64,000 bases of DNA, from contig JADKEB010000018.1 of NCBI GenBank assembly GCA_016718205.1, forward strand, positions 1-64,000. Reading direction: 5' to 3'. Shown here piece after piece: positions 1-9,529 of the stretch; positions within the stretch are counted from its first letter, which is position 1, and each line of letters opens with the position of its first letter. The notes under the pieces are model-generated. The model was not told where the DNA came from. It saw nothing but the letters and a program-made list of their open reading frames with translations, and ran no database searches. A program made the translations under genes and the position numbers. The stretch comes from Saprospiraceae bacterium (GTDB lineage Bacteria > Bacteroidota > Bacteroidia > Chitinophagales > Saprospiraceae).

Positions 1-361
1 CTAAAACCAAACCGTTTTCTACACTTTTTTTCAAATAGAAAATAGCAAGCCTACACAAACTCCTGATTTGCATCAAGATTTTGACCAAAAATTTAAAACA
101 TGTTACTTCCTGTATTGACTCTGTATCTATATGCTTGTCCGGCATCTCTGCCGTATGTCCTCTGCCACGCATACTACTTGGGGCTTGAATAGGAAACAAA
201 AAATATCGTAAGCATAGTACTGCCTCCCTTTTTCGTTTATAGAAATGAGTAACTCTCACCTTGCTTTCAAGGTTTTTTTACAGTAAGATGTAAACCATCC
301 TATGTGTTAAGCACATTTTTTGTGCTCACGCCTTCCTTTCTACAGCAAATATAGGCATGTT
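1..361. other. Intergenic stretch without a recognisable gene
   Basis: No reading frame here gives a recognisable protein on either strand. It lies downstream of the decayed methyltransferase fragment at 362-549 and probably holds the rest of a decayed locus, but I see no motif that identifies it. Confidence 0.4.
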
Positions 362-549
362 TCATTGATAAATGATTTTACCCATAGATATAATTTGCTC
401 AGGGTCTACTCCACAACAACCTCCAATCATGTCAGCACCCAAATCCATCTATTCTTTTACCATCACTTCACAGGACAAGGATTCCGAAAGACCCGACCAT
501 GTTTTGCTTTCAGGAAGGTAGACCGCTTCAGTATTGGGATATACCACTA
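362..549 (-). pseudogene. Homocysteine S-methyltransferase C-terminal remnant
   Basis: Reading the minus strand from the osmC stop gives about 60 residues of the C-terminal end of a homocysteine S-methyltransferase (MmuM/BHMT-like): LVVYPNTEAVY, KTWSG, then the zinc-binding GADMIGGCCG segment and a normal end with a TGA stop at 362-364. The family is about 300 residues, so roughly four fifths is missing. The remaining part also carries an in-frame TAG where a Trp is expected (VKE-stop-MDLGAD). It starts immediately at the osmC stop codon but in another frame, which suggests that a deletion joined the two genes. The family transfers a methyl group from S-methylmethionine or a similar donor to homocysteine; this fragment cannot be active. 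Confidence 0.75.
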
Positions 550-954
550 GTCATACCAGACAAATTCTATATTTTGAATGATATCCGGATGCAGACTGAA
601 AGCTACGGGACAAGTTCTCCCGGCTTTTTCCAGGATTTTTTTCTCTTTAGAAGTATAAGATATTTGTGGCATATTGACCTTAATGTCGATACCTGAAATC
701 CGCCTTGGATCTGATGCCATGTGTTTTGTGACTTCAAGGGTAGCTCCATCTATATCGATTTTATGGTTTCTGGCTGAGATACCCATGATGGTAATCATAC
801 AACTGCCCAGCGACGTTGCCGCCAGATCGGTAGGTGAAAAAGCCTCTCCCTTGCCATTGTTATCGACAGGCGCATCAGTGATGATGGTTTGACCTGACCT
901 CAGATGTGTACATTCTGTGCGAAGGTCTCCGGTATAGATGATTTTTGATGTCAT
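547..954 (-). CDS. OsmC family peroxiredoxin-like protein
   Basis: A 135-residue OsmC/Ohr-fold protein of full family length. The two conserved cysteines are visible, in LGSCMI near residue 52 and in GRTCPVAFSLHP near residue 114; in the family these form the thiol pair that reduces organic hydroperoxides. The SPTDL segment before the first Cys is also typical. It is probably cytoplasmic. It lies 12 bp downstream of phoH on the same strand and may be co-transcribed with it. OsmC proteins without a known substrate are common in Bacteroidota, so the exact hydroperoxide or thiol partner is unknown. The 3' side is directly followed by the methyltransferase remnant. Confidence 0.9.
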   Translation of the reverse strand: MTSKIIYTGDLRTECTHLRSGQTIITDAPVDNNGKGEAFSPTDLAATSLGSCMITIMGISARNHKIDIDGATLEVTKHMASDPRRISGIDIKVNMPQISYTSKEKKILEKAGRTCPVAFSLHPDIIQNIEFVWYD

Positions 955-966
955 GTTATGTCATGT

Positions 967-2004
967 TTATGATTTTAGTTGGATGTTGTTATCTGCTTTT
1001 TGTGCTTCATTGATGGCATCTTTGGCTTCGCGGATTCTTATCTTTTCGGCTTCATCTGCTTCATCTGCGAGGTCATAAGATTTGATGATTTCCTTGACAA
1101 GCCTGTGTCTGACTACATCTTCTGAACTCAGATACAGTTGTCCTATGCCATTGATGGGTGCAAGTATTTGCAAGGCCTTTCTTAGTCCGGACTTCTGATG
1201 TCCCGGAAGGTCTATCTGTGACAAATCTCCTGTGATGATGGCTTTTGCACTTGGTCCTATTCTCGTCAGAAACATTTTGAGCTGTGTGGTAGTACAGTTT
1301 TGAGCTTCGTCAAGGATGATAAAAGCATGGTCCAGGGTCCGCCCACGCATGAATGCCAATGGCGCTACTTCGATCACCCGATTGGTAATAAAAAGTTGAG
1401 TTTTCTGCCGGCAGCATATCATCGAGGGCGTCATAAAGAGGTCTGAGATACGGATCTACTTTTCTTTCTTATCGCCGGGTAGAAATCCAAGATGTTCTCC
1501 TGCCTCGACTGCAGGTCTGGTAAGTATGATCTTTTTGACGAGTTTGGATTTTAAAGCTCTGATAGCCAATGCGACAGCCGTATACGTCTTGCCTGTACCT
1601 GCCGGTCCAATGGCAAATACAATATCGTTGGTTTCGGAGCACTCTACAAGCAACTTCTGATTTTTGGTCTTCGCCTTTATCGGCGAGCCATTTTTGCCAT
1701 AAACTATGACACAGCCGGATGAGTGCTGGCTTATTTTATTGTCTGCAGCGTGGTCACTTACCAGCAGATCCTCGACTACCTGAGTAGAAAAGTCATGTTT
1801 GTCGAGTATCATTTTTACCATGATCTCCAGTTTGGACTTTACTTCTTCGGTTCCTTTTTTTTCACCTATGAGTTTGAGCTGATTGCCTCTGGATGTTATT
1901 TGTACTGCCGGGTAAGCCTTTTTAAGAAGATTCAGTTTGTTGTTGTTTTCACCGTAAAGATCTAATGGGTCTATGCCATCAATGGTTAATATTACTTCAC
2001 TCAA
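967..2004 (-). CDS. phoH: PhoH-like ATPase (two frameshifts)
   Basis: PhoH family P-loop ATPase, normally about 320 residues, here spread over two frames. The N-terminal part (1456-2004) has a KH-like start and Walker A GPAGTGKT at residues 133-140, followed by TRPAVEAGE. The C-terminal part (967-1434) has VIEVAPLAFMRGRTL, the Walker B-like FIILDEAQN and TGDLSQID. Between them the frame changes twice: adding one A near 1453 restores KVDPYLRPLYDALDDML, and one A near 1402 joins this to the C-terminal frame. Both sites are short A runs, so sequencing error is likely. PhoH proteins are cytoplasmic NTPases linked to RNA metabolism. The gene precedes osmC. Confidence 0.85.
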
Positions 2005-2055
2005 TATGATTACAAATTTTAGATTATGATTATTAGTTGCTGAGAATCAGTGTTT

Positions 2056-2216
2056 AGAGTATGTTTAAACTTTTATCATTTGGCTCCAAGCGGCAAATTT
2101 TATTTTATCCAGCGTTATATTTTTCGGCGTAGCTTCCGGCTACGACTGCAAAATATGCCTTGTCCAAAATTAAATTTCCTCGCTTTCGCTCAAACATAAA
2201 AATTTAAACATACTCT
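2056..2216 (+). repeat. Family A short inverted-repeat element, copy 1 (161 bp)
   Basis: Bounded by perfect 14-bp inverted termini, AGAGTATGTTTAAA at 2056-2069 and its complement at 2203-2216. The centre carries a small hairpin (GTAGC-ttcc-GGCTAC, around 2132-2146). It is homologous over its whole length to the inverted copy at 33726-33886, which is also 161 bp. No coding capacity. Flanks show no clear target-site duplication. It lies between the divergent phoH and SAM hydrolase genes. Confidence 0.85.
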
Positions 2217-2346
2217 TAATTAAATTATATATTGTAAAAAACTTTAATATATTTTTAATATTTATTTACTTTGCACAAAATTATAGGGATTTTTTCGATT
2301 TCTTAGAATTGTGTGATTAAATTTTTAAGCTAAACAACGACTTTTA

Positions 2347-3117
2347 ATGCAATTAGTTTCTTTAACCACAGATTTTGGCTCTAAAGATTATTATGTAGCA
2401 GAACTTAAAGCTTCCATACTTTCTGGCAAAAGGGATTTTACCATCATTGATGTAAGTCACAACATCGACCAGTATGATATCATTCAGGCATCTTATTTTC
2501 TTTCCAACTGTATTATATCTTTTCCACCTGATAGTATACACCTTGTAGCTGTCAATTGTAATTACAGAAGGAAGAGCAGGTATATATGTTTCAAAAGAGA
2601 TGAAAAATTCTTTATAGGGCCTGATAACGGCGTTTTCAGTCTAATTTTTGATGACATGGACACACAGGATGTATATATCATTCAACCACCTGATAATGGA
2701 AAATCTTCTATCAATTCAATATTTGCTCATGCAGCAGCATACATTGGACATGGTTTGCCTTTGGAAGAAATTGGCCCTAAAGCAGAAGAGATCAACCAAA
2801 AGCTAAAAATGCAACCTGTAGTCACTTCCAATCAAATAAGGGCTACCATTATACACATTGACCATTTTGACAACGTCATAATCAATCTCAAATCCGATAT
2901 GTTTGAGCGAGTCAGAAACGAGCGCAGGTTTGAACTGTACTATAAGCCCAATGATCCTATCACTTTTCTCAGCAAGGACTACGGAGATGTGGCGATCGGT
3001 GATGTAGTAGCTTTCTTTAATTCAGCCGGATACCTCGAGATAGGGATCAATATGGACAGAGCAGCGAGTATGCTCAATCTCGTCAAAAATGAAATGATTC
3101 AAATAAACTTTTATTAA
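2347..3117 (+). CDS. SAM hydrolase / SAM hydroxide adenosyltransferase (DUF62)
   Basis: A 256-residue protein matching the SAM_adeno_trans (DUF62) family. The start SLTTDFGSKDYYVAELK contains the conserved TDFG-DxYV region, and IIDVSHNI, HLVAVNC, FIGPDNGVFS and the C-terminal IDHFDNVIINL block follow in family order. Characterised members split S-adenosylmethionine into adenosine and methionine, and are related to the bacterial fluorinase and chlorinase. The chlorinase/fluorinase-specific insertions are not apparent, so hydrolysis is the better guess. The length is normal. The next gene starts 8 bp downstream on the same strand, so the two are probably co-transcribed. Confidence 0.9.
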   Translation: MQLVSLTTDFGSKDYYVAELKASILSGKRDFTIIDVSHNIDQYDIIQASYFLSNCIISFPPDSIHLVAVNCNYRRKSRYICFKRDEKFFIGPDNGVFSLIFDDMDTQDVYIIQPPDNGKSSINSIFAHAAAYIGHGLPLEEIGPKAEEINQKLKMQPVVTSNQIRATIIHIDHFDNVIINLKSDMFERVRNERRFELYYKPNDPITFLSKDYGDVAIGDVVAFFNSAGYLEIGINMDRAASMLNLVKNEMIQINFY

Positions 3118-3124
3118 CCGGCCT

Positions 3125-3423
3125 ATGGAAATTGTGCGCATAGTCAGACTCTCTTTTATTGAAGATAAAGTTCCTGATTTTATTGATATTTTCGAAAACA
3201 GCAAACTGCTGATTAAAGCTTTTGAAGGATGTCAGGCTCTGAGACTTTACAGAGATCATCTTCACCAAAATGTTTTTTATACATACAGTTTGTGGCAATC
3301 CCATGATCATCTGGAAAAATACCGGAATTCCGAACTTTTTAAGTCTACCTGGCAAAGACAAAATTGCTTTTCAATACTAAGCCTATGGCGTTTTCTCTTG
3401 AAGAATTCTTCCATGTGGTATAA
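3125..3423 (+). CDS. Antibiotic biosynthesis monooxygenase-like protein (frameshift)
   Basis: A small ABM-type dimeric alpha/beta-barrel protein of about 98 residues. VRIVRLSFIEDKVPDFIDIF at the start and CQALRLYRDHLHQNVFYTYSLWQSHDHLEKY in the middle fit the fold. The open frame runs to 3445 with an implausible tail. Inserting one G near 3351 restores KSTWAKTKLLF, then KPMAFSLEEFFHVV and a TAA at 3421-3423, a sensible family ending. ABM proteins act as small oxygenases or as quinol-type scavengers; no substrate can be inferred. It follows the SAM hydrolase by 8 bp. Confidence 0.7.
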
Positions 3424-3638
3424 GCTTTGCGATAAAAATTATTGAAATATACTCGCATCTTGCTTAATTTTTTCTCTCAAATTACCTTCATATAAATATT
3501 TTTATAATATAATTTTGTATTCTTGTTACTTTTTTATTCATTTGCGTCTTTGATATGAATGAGATTGAATCAAAAATGTAATTTATTTAAATACTGCTAT
3601 CCCTTTATGCTTAAATCAATCAATAACTTTTTTGCAGG

Positions 3639-4826
3639 GTGACTTCACAATTGCTGAAAAGCGAATCATCAGATCATGATACCATGTACAATAAATTTAT
3701 TGATATCAGGTACTCATTTTGTCAAAAATTAATAGATAGTTCTATTTTTATCCAGATTAAGTTGATATTTAATGAAAAAATACACTGTAAAAATTATTCG
3801 ATACATATCAATAATTGGAAAGCGTTTTCTGAGTTTACAGATAGCCTGGCTCCTTCCAATGTATTTGTTTTAGTGGATGAAAATACAGAAAAATACTGTC
3901 TGCTTCATCTGGTTGAAAACCTACACACAGAAGCACAAATCATCAGGATACCTTCCGGAGAACAAAATAAAACCATCCAAACCTGCCAGCACGTGTGGAC
4001 AAGACTCATGCAACATGGTGCTGACCGTCACCCACTGCTGATCCATCTTGGAGGCGGAGTCATCGGGGATTTGGGAGGTTTTTGTGCCGCTACCTATATG
4101 AGAGGCATCCGGTTTATACAGGTTCCGACCACTTTGCTGAGTCAGGTAGATGCATCTGTCGGTGGAAAACTTGGAGTAGATCATATGGGATTTAAGAATA
4201 TGGTAGGACTCATACAGGATCCGACTGCCGTATTTATATTTACTGAATTTTTACAAACACTCCCATTTGAGCAAATGCGGAGCGGTTATGCAGAATTACT
4301 CAAACATGGATTGATCGCTGACAAAAAGGCGTGGGAAAACCTTTCCGTCAAGATGGATCTTAAAAACCTTGATTTTGAAGAGCTGGTATATGAATCCGTT
4401 ATAATTAAAAAAAATGTGACCGAACAAGATCCTTATGAAAAGGGACTTAGGAAGATTCTTAATTTCGGCCATACGATAGGACATGCCGTGGAGTCATACT
4501 GGATGGACAGCAGTACACCCCTTCTCCACGGTGAGGCGATCGCCATCGGTATGGTAAGTGAAGCATTTTTGTCCTACAGAGTAGGTAAAATTTCTGAAAA
4601 TGATCTTTTTGACATCAGAACATCCATCATGAGGATATATGGGCATCATCCCAAGTATGTGAAACCGTCTTCAGACCTTATAAAGATCATGAGAGGAGAT
4701 AAAAAAAATATCAGTGGCAACATCAGGTTTGCATTATTGGAGTCAGTCGGACAAGCTTGTTATGATATCCAAGTGCAGCCGGAAGTAATAGAAGAGAGTT
4801 TTGTATTTTACAAGGAGAAGATATAA
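3639..4826 (+). CDS. aroB: 3-dehydroquinate synthase
   Basis: AroB, the second enzyme of the shikimate pathway, converts DAHP to 3-dehydroquinate using NAD and a divalent metal in the cytoplasm. Motifs visible: IPSGEQNKT, GGGVIGDLGGFCAATYMRG, VPTTLLSQVDASVGGK, the metal-site Glu in GYAELLKHG, and the His residues of NFGHTIGHAVES and LLHGEAIAIG. The open frame begins with GTG at 3639 and is about 45 residues longer at the N-terminus than typical AroB; ATG at 3684 is an alternative and a later start is possible. It converges with the SCP2 gene across the hairpin at 4831-4867. Confidence 0.95.
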   Translation: MTSQLLKSESSDHDTMYNKFIDIRYSFCQKLIDSSIFIQIKLIFNEKIHCKNYSIHINNWKAFSEFTDSLAPSNVFVLVDENTEKYCLLHLVENLHTEAQIIRIPSGEQNKTIQTCQHVWTRLMQHGADRHPLLIHLGGGVIGDLGGFCAATYMRGIRFIQVPTTLLSQVDASVGGKLGVDHMGFKNMVGLIQDPTAVFIFTEFLQTLPFEQMRSGYAELLKHGLIADKKAWENLSVKMDLKNLDFEELVYESVIIKKNVTEQDPYEKGLRKILNFGHTIGHAVESYWMDSSTPLLHGEAIAIGMVSEAFLSYRVGKISENDLFDIRTSIMRIYGHHPKYVKPSSDLIKIMRGDKKNISGNIRFALLESVGQACYDIQVQPEVIEESFVFYKEKI

Positions 4827-4830
4827 CTAA

Positions 4831-4867
4831 GTCAGTTGAAAGCCCCATGATAAGGACTTTCAACTGA
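4831..4867. terminator. Bidirectional hairpin terminator
   Basis: Near-perfect inverted repeat GTCAGTTGAAAG (4831-4842) and CTTTCAACTGAC (4856-4867), placed 5 bp after the aroB stop and between the convergent aroB and SCP2 genes. No long T tract follows, so this is a structural call from position and stem. Confidence 0.65.
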
Positions 4868-4883
4868 CAGAACTGTTTTAAGT

Positions 4884-5177
4884 TTAAATCAGTGCCTGCA
4901 ATTTCATAGCCAGACCCATATCTCCTTTGATTTTTATCTTGCCTGACATGACAGCCATCATAGGATTGAGTCCTCCACTCTTGAGCTGTGTAAATGTATC
5001 TGCGTCCATGGTGATAGTGCACCCGGCTTCTGCATCTTCATTGCTTACCACATTGGACTCGCCGGTACCATCGATCAAAATGATATCATCACCCATCACA
5101 AATTTTAACTTTGCTCCAAATGGTGCTACATTGGCAGCTTGCGTGGTAATAGCTGAAAAAATAGATTCAATACTCAT
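4884..5177 (-). CDS. SCP2 sterol-binding domain protein
   Basis: A 97-residue single-domain protein with the SCP2 pattern: FGAKLKFVMGDDIILIDGTG strands, CTITMDADTFTQLKSGGLNPMMAVMSGKIKIKGDMGLAMKL. The conserved GKIKIKGD turn is clear. SCP2 domains bind lipids such as fatty acyl-CoA in a hydrophobic tunnel. It lies directly downstream (22 bp) of the large acyl-CoA dehydrogenase on the same strand, which fits a role in acyl-CoA handling; that link is inference from position. Confidence 0.85.
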   Translation of the reverse strand: MSIESIFSAITTQAANVAPFGAKLKFVMGDDIILIDGTGESNVVSNEDAEAGCTITMDADTFTQLKSGGLNPMMAVMSGKIKIKGDMGLAMKLQALI

Positions 5178-5198
5178 TCATTAAAAATTTTAGATTGT

Positions 5199-7007
5199 TC
5201 AAAAATATAAATTATTGGTTTCATCAGTTATTGTTAACTTTTCTGATGATGTTAAAGTTTCAAGATGTGCCTTTGTTTTTGGCATTTCATATTTATAGTA
5301 AAACTTCATAGTATAAATTTTACTTTCATAAAATGACTTTTCAAATTTTTTATTGTTTTCACTAAGTTTTTTTGTTGCCTCATTGGCCATTTTCAGCCAT
5401 TGGTGGCCTATTATGATCGTGGAAGCCATCTCCATAAAGATGGTGGCATCAGCGAGATAGTTTTCAAAATCTCCTTTCATAGCATAAGGCATCAGATAGC
5501 CCAATGCTTGCTGTATTTCTCCCATTTTTCCGGCAAGTATATCTGCAAATGGCGAAAGGGTTTCGTGATTTTTAGCCTGTGAAATGGTTTTTTTCATATC
5601 TTCAGTCAGAAGCTGAAGCGCCTTGCCATTTTCCAAAGGTATTTTTCTTCCAAGAAGGTCAAGGGACTGGATGCCGGTAGTCCCTTCATATATGGACATG
5701 ATGCGCATATCTCTGAGATATTGTTGGAGCGGAAAATCCATACAGAATCCATAGCCTCCCAATATCTGAAGTCCATTGTTTACCGCCACTCTTCCCATTT
5801 CTGACGGATATGTTTTTGCCACGGGTGTCAATAATTCCAGGAGTAAATGATGGTTTTGTTTTCTTTCCCCATCTGCATTATGGGCAAGATCAGCATGTTT
5901 GGAGCATTCTATCAGCAGACTCAATGATCCTTCATTGATGGCTTTCTGAAGTAAGAGCATACGCCTCACATCCGGATGATTGATGATCTGGGTCTGACCT
6001 TCAGTGACATCTTTTTACCTGTATTCAATATCTTTCGACCCTGCGGACGCTCGTGAGCATACTGCAAAGAAGCATAATATGCTGCAGTGGCTGTAGATGT
6101 GGCAGACATACCAACATCGATACGTGCGCCATTCATCATCTGGAACATATATTTCAAACCCTGATTGGGCTCACCTACGAGGTACCTAAACAATCATCCT
6201 TCTCACCATACACCAGGTGGACAGTACTATACCCTCTCTGACCCAATTTCTGAAAATCAGCAACAGCATGTACATCATTATACTCCAATTGGCCGGAATC
6301 AACGGGTCTGAATTTCGGAACGACAAACAGAGAAATACCTTTAGTACCTGACGGTGCTCCGTCGATGCGCGCCAAGGTAAGGTGTACAAAATTTTCTACC
6401 GCCTCATGGTCTCCGCCTGAGATAAATATCTTCTGCCCTTTGATTTTGTATGTTCCACTTTGTAAAGGTGTGGCTGATGTAACAATATCTGACAGCGAAC
6501 TTCCGGCTTGTGGTTCAGTAAGAGCCATCGTGCCACCCCAAGCACCTGACAACATTTTCGGCACAAACTTTTGCTTGATGTCTTCGCTGCCATAATTGGT
6601 GATAAGGTGCGCTGCCCTGAAGTGAGTCCAAGGTAGCCTGGTATATGGTTATTGGCAGATTCTATGATGTGATTTGCCGCGTTAGCAAGCATGTATGGCA
6701 TCTGAGAGCCACCATCAGAGTAATCAAAATAATATCCAATCCAACCATTTTTGCCTGCTGTGGCAAATATTTTTTTCAGGATAGGGTGAGCATGTACCTT
6801 ACCATCTTTGTAGTACACAGGCTTCTCATCCATTTCTCTGTAATATGGGTAAAAATCCTGATCGCCCCATGCTTTTGCAGAATCCAGCAAGATGTCAGCT
6901 GCCTCAGAGTCATAATCTGCATACTTTTCCAATTGGAAAAGCTCGTTGATATCATGGACATCATGAAGTAAAAACCTCAATGTGTCCATACACATATATT
7001 TTGCCAT
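5199..7007 (-). CDS. Acyl-CoA dehydrogenase, long form (three frameshifts)
   Basis: About 600 residues once joined, matching the long acyl-CoA dehydrogenase class with an extra C-terminal domain (the DmdC/AidB-like group). The N-terminal part starts MAKYMCMDTLRFLL. FAD/substrate-side motifs follow: GGTMALTEPQAGSSLSD, IKGQKIFISGGDH, GLKYMFQMMNGARIDVG, and GRVAVNNGLQILGGYGFCMDFPLQQYLRDMRIMSIYEGTTGIQ with the expected catalytic-loop YEGT. The gene is read in four frames; single missing bases near 6615 (GG run), 6184 and 6013 (AAAAAG) restore continuity through SGAAHLITNYG, CLGYLVGEPNQG and GKKDVTEGQTQI. The SCP2 gene follows. Substrate chain length is not predictable. Confidence 0.85.
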
Positions 7008-7093
7008 AAAATTGATATTTTAAAAATTTAACTCGAAGTTAAATTTTTATTTGAAACCAAAATCAAAATCTATAAAATTTTAAAAAAATGTAA

Positions 7094-7243
7094 CTATTTA
7101 CGAGAATGGTGAGAGAAACAGAATGATTTGCCTTCAAAAATATTTTTGATGGTGTCGAATACGTTCATATTATGTTTCCTTGCAGATGAGATCACACTCA
7201 TAATACGAGCATGGTGAGTTGCTCCACCATTGAAGGTACTTGA
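7094..7243 (-). pseudogene. Transposase C-terminal remnant, IS66-like
   Basis: A minus-strand frame of about 49 residues ending in TAG reads FNGGATHHARIMSV, SSARKHNMNVFDTIKNIFEGK. The HARIMSVISSARKH-NVFDTIKNIFEG pattern resembles the extreme C-terminus of IS66-type transposases (helical Ala/Ile-rich segment before the stop). Upstream the frame closes at once, so only this tail is left. It sits between the M20 peptidase and the acyl-CoA dehydrogenase beside a hairpin cluster. Family assignment is by pattern only. Confidence 0.4.
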
Positions 7244-7321
7244 TCATAACCACCAGATGGTAGAATTTCATCTCAAAAAATGCTGTAAAAAGTATAAAAA
7301 GGAAAAAGGTGCAAAAAGTGT

Positions 7322-7473
7322 CCGCAACATTGATCTGCGGCACCATCAAATTCGTTTGTCAAAGTCTTACTGACTTTGACGGAACCTATCTTACGGTCTT
7401 TGACCGGTTGTGGACAATTTACTCCGGTCATGAGACCGATAGATAAAAGTCCATAAAGTCAGAGACTTTGGAC
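7322..7473. repeat. Cluster of short hairpins
   Basis: Five or six adjoining inverted repeats with different sequences: CCGCA/TGCGG (7322-7340), GTCAAAGTC-ttact-GACTTTGAC (7358-7380), CGGTC/GACCG (7394-7406), CGGTC-atga-GACCG (7425-7438, which can also pair with the previous one), and AAAGTC-aga-GACTTT (7455-7469) inside GTCC/GGAC. It lies just downstream of the M20 peptidase stop. One hairpin may serve as terminator, but the number is more than that needs. Confidence 0.65.
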
Positions 7474-7490
7474 AACAGACTATTAAAAAA

Positions 7491-9023
7491 TTACAAACCC
7501 AGCATCACCGCACCTATTGTTTTTATCCCTTCTTTCAATCTTCCCAACTCCAGGTTTTCATTTTCTGCATGCTGATTGTTATCATAATTGACAACAGGTA
7601 TTGTGACCGGATAAGTTTTGGTCACTTTGTCAAAAAGGTACAAAGGCAAGCTACCTCCGGAAGATGGCATCAGGATGATCTTTTTATCAGCAGAACTTTG
7701 TACCGCTGAGGCCACTTTCATAGCCAATGGATGGTCTATCGGAGTTCGTTGTGCAGGATATCCATGACCCTGGGTGACGAATATGATATCCTTATATTTT
7801 GCTCTTTCTTCATCAGTCGGCTCTTTATCTACGATATAAAAACCCATTTTCCTGATATGGTCCTTGACTCTTTTGACTTGATTTTCTACCGTATTGCCCT
7901 TAACAAGCCTCAAGTCAAGGGCAGCTGAAGCCGTTGTGGGTATAACATTGCTGGCCAGTCTTCCTGTATTGGCAGCTGAGATTCCATTGATGTTTAATGT
8001 CGGTATTGAAGTGATACTCTCTAAAAATGTAACGCCGAGCATCTCCGCCTCAGCAAAACCAAGTTCCTGCTTCAACACAGGGGCAGGATCTTCGATCTCA
8101 CTCAATGCTTTTTTTTCTGCAGCAGAAAGCGGTATCACATCATCATAATATCCATCTATCAGCACAAGACCATTTTCGTCTTTCATAGATGATAGCAGCC
8201 TGATCAGCTTTTGAGCCGGATTGGGTGCCCAGTTTCCATAATTACCGCTATGCAAAGGTCTTTTAGGTCCATATACAGTCAAATGCATATTGACATCACC
8301 TCGTACGCCGTATGTTATCTGCTTTTGGCCAGTGGCCGGCATGGGTCCATCACAAATAACCCAAAGATCAGATTTCAAAGCTTCCTTATTATGTTCAAGG
8401 ATATCTTCCAGGTTGACTGAACCGTTTTCTTCCTCTCCCTCAAAGAAGAACTTGATATTGATATTGGGTTTTAATCCCATGTCTTTGATCGCCTGAAAAG
8501 CTTTTATGATGCTATATACTCCGGCTTTGTCATCAGCACTTGCCCTGCCATAGATGCGCCATTTGGGATCAAACTTTTCTCCTTTTTTCGGAAATGCCAT
8601 AAACTTACCTCCTCTATCCAACCTGTCACTGACCAACTGAGGCTTGAAAGGATCCAGTCCCTGATGCCAATTGGCAGGATTTACTGGTTGTCCATCATAA
8701 TGGGCATAAAAAATGATAGTCGTAGCTTGTGGAGAGTGAATATACTCACCATATACAGCAGGTACACTTTTTTTGTTTTTATCATCCATCAATCTGCCCT
8801 GAATGCCTGCCTTTTTGAGCATTCCCAGGATAAAATTGGCATTTACGTCGAGCATCTGCCTGTCATTGAATGTATTGGGAAGTTTTAAAAATTCAAAATA
8901 TTCGCTCATCAAGGCCTACTCGTTTTTATCACAAAACGCACCCAGTTTATCTGGACTCTGGGCACCGAGTGATGACAAAAAGAAGATATGAGTCATGACG
9001 ACTAAAAGGACACTTAATTTCAT
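7491..9023 (-). CDS. Secreted M20/M25/M40 family metallopeptidase (in-frame TAG)
   Basis: A di-zinc exopeptidase of the M20 clan. Metal and catalytic motifs are visible: YAHYDGQPV, GRASADDKAG, FFEGEEENGS and a late NNQHAENENLELG. The best start is ATG at 9021-9023, which supplies a signal peptide (MKLSVLLVVMTHIFFLSSLGAQ). That frame is continuous with the peptidase except for a single TAG at 8916-8918 (DKNE-stop-ALMSEYF), where a Gln codon CAG would fit. Without the upstream part the protein starts at 8912 and would stay in the cytoplasm. The TAG may be a sequencing error or a nonsense mutation. Substrates are probably small peptides in the periplasm. Monocistronic; a hairpin cluster follows. 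Confidence 0.85.
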
Positions 9024-9139
9024 TTTAATACTTTTTATATTTAATCTAAAGCTTAGGTATATTTAAAAAATCAAAACTAAGTAAATGTTTGAATTTATTT
9101 TAAGTTTCATAACTTTATGGTTCTTAAAAAAAATCGACA

Positions 9140-9529
9140 ATGTTTTGTGTCCCGATCCAAGTACAATGGTTGCATCTCGATCCCAATAGTCATGTCAGAC
9201 ATTCAGCTTATTTTGATTTTGGAGCTTATGCAAGGATCGTTCTTTTTGACAGCCTGGGCCTGAATAGATCAGCATTACAACATCATAAACTGGGTATAAT
9301 ACTTTTCAGGGAGGAAGCATTATTTAAAAGGGAGATAGTTTTCGGTGATATTATGGAATGTCACGTTTGTGTTTATAAAGCCACTCAAGATTTCAGCAGA
9401 TGGGGATTCAGTCACGATTTGATAAAAAGTGACGGTACATTGATGGCAACAATCTTCTCAGATGGTGGTTTTATCAATACTGATTTAAGGAAATTGACCC
9501 AACTTCCGACCGAGTTTATTGGTACCTAA
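9140..9529 (+). CDS. Acyl-CoA thioesterase, 4HBT hotdog fold
   Basis: A 129-residue hotdog-fold protein of the 4HBT/YbgC type. The N-terminal VPIQVQWLHLDPNSHVRHSAYFDFGAYAR contains the Asp-Pro-Asn-xHVRHSAYFDF active-site segment, followed by the ILFREEALFKREIVFGDIMECHV strands. Family members hydrolyse acyl-CoA thioesters in the cytoplasm. It stands alone, divergent from the M20 gene, with no operon partner to suggest a substrate. Confidence 0.85.
   Translation: MFCVPIQVQWLHLDPNSHVRHSAYFDFGAYARIVLFDSLGLNRSALQHHKLGIILFREEALFKREIVFGDIMECHVCVYKATQDFSRWGFSHDLIKSDGTLMATIFSDGGFINTDLRKLTQLPTEFIGT

Noticed and set aside
320..550. Plus-strand frame over the methyltransferase remnant
   Set aside because: It is a shadow of the minus-strand fragment that shows the GGCCG zinc motif.
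4723..5022. 99-residue minus-strand frame
   Set aside because: It crosses the terminator and overlaps both aroB and SCP2 in the wrong frames.
6645..6971. 108-residue plus-strand frame
   Set aside because: It is antisense to the acyl-CoA dehydrogenase N-terminus, which has clear homology.
7358..7380. Simple rho-independent terminator of the M20 gene as the sole explanation
   Set aside because: The stem is good, but it lacks a T tract on the coding strand and is one of several adjoining hairpins.
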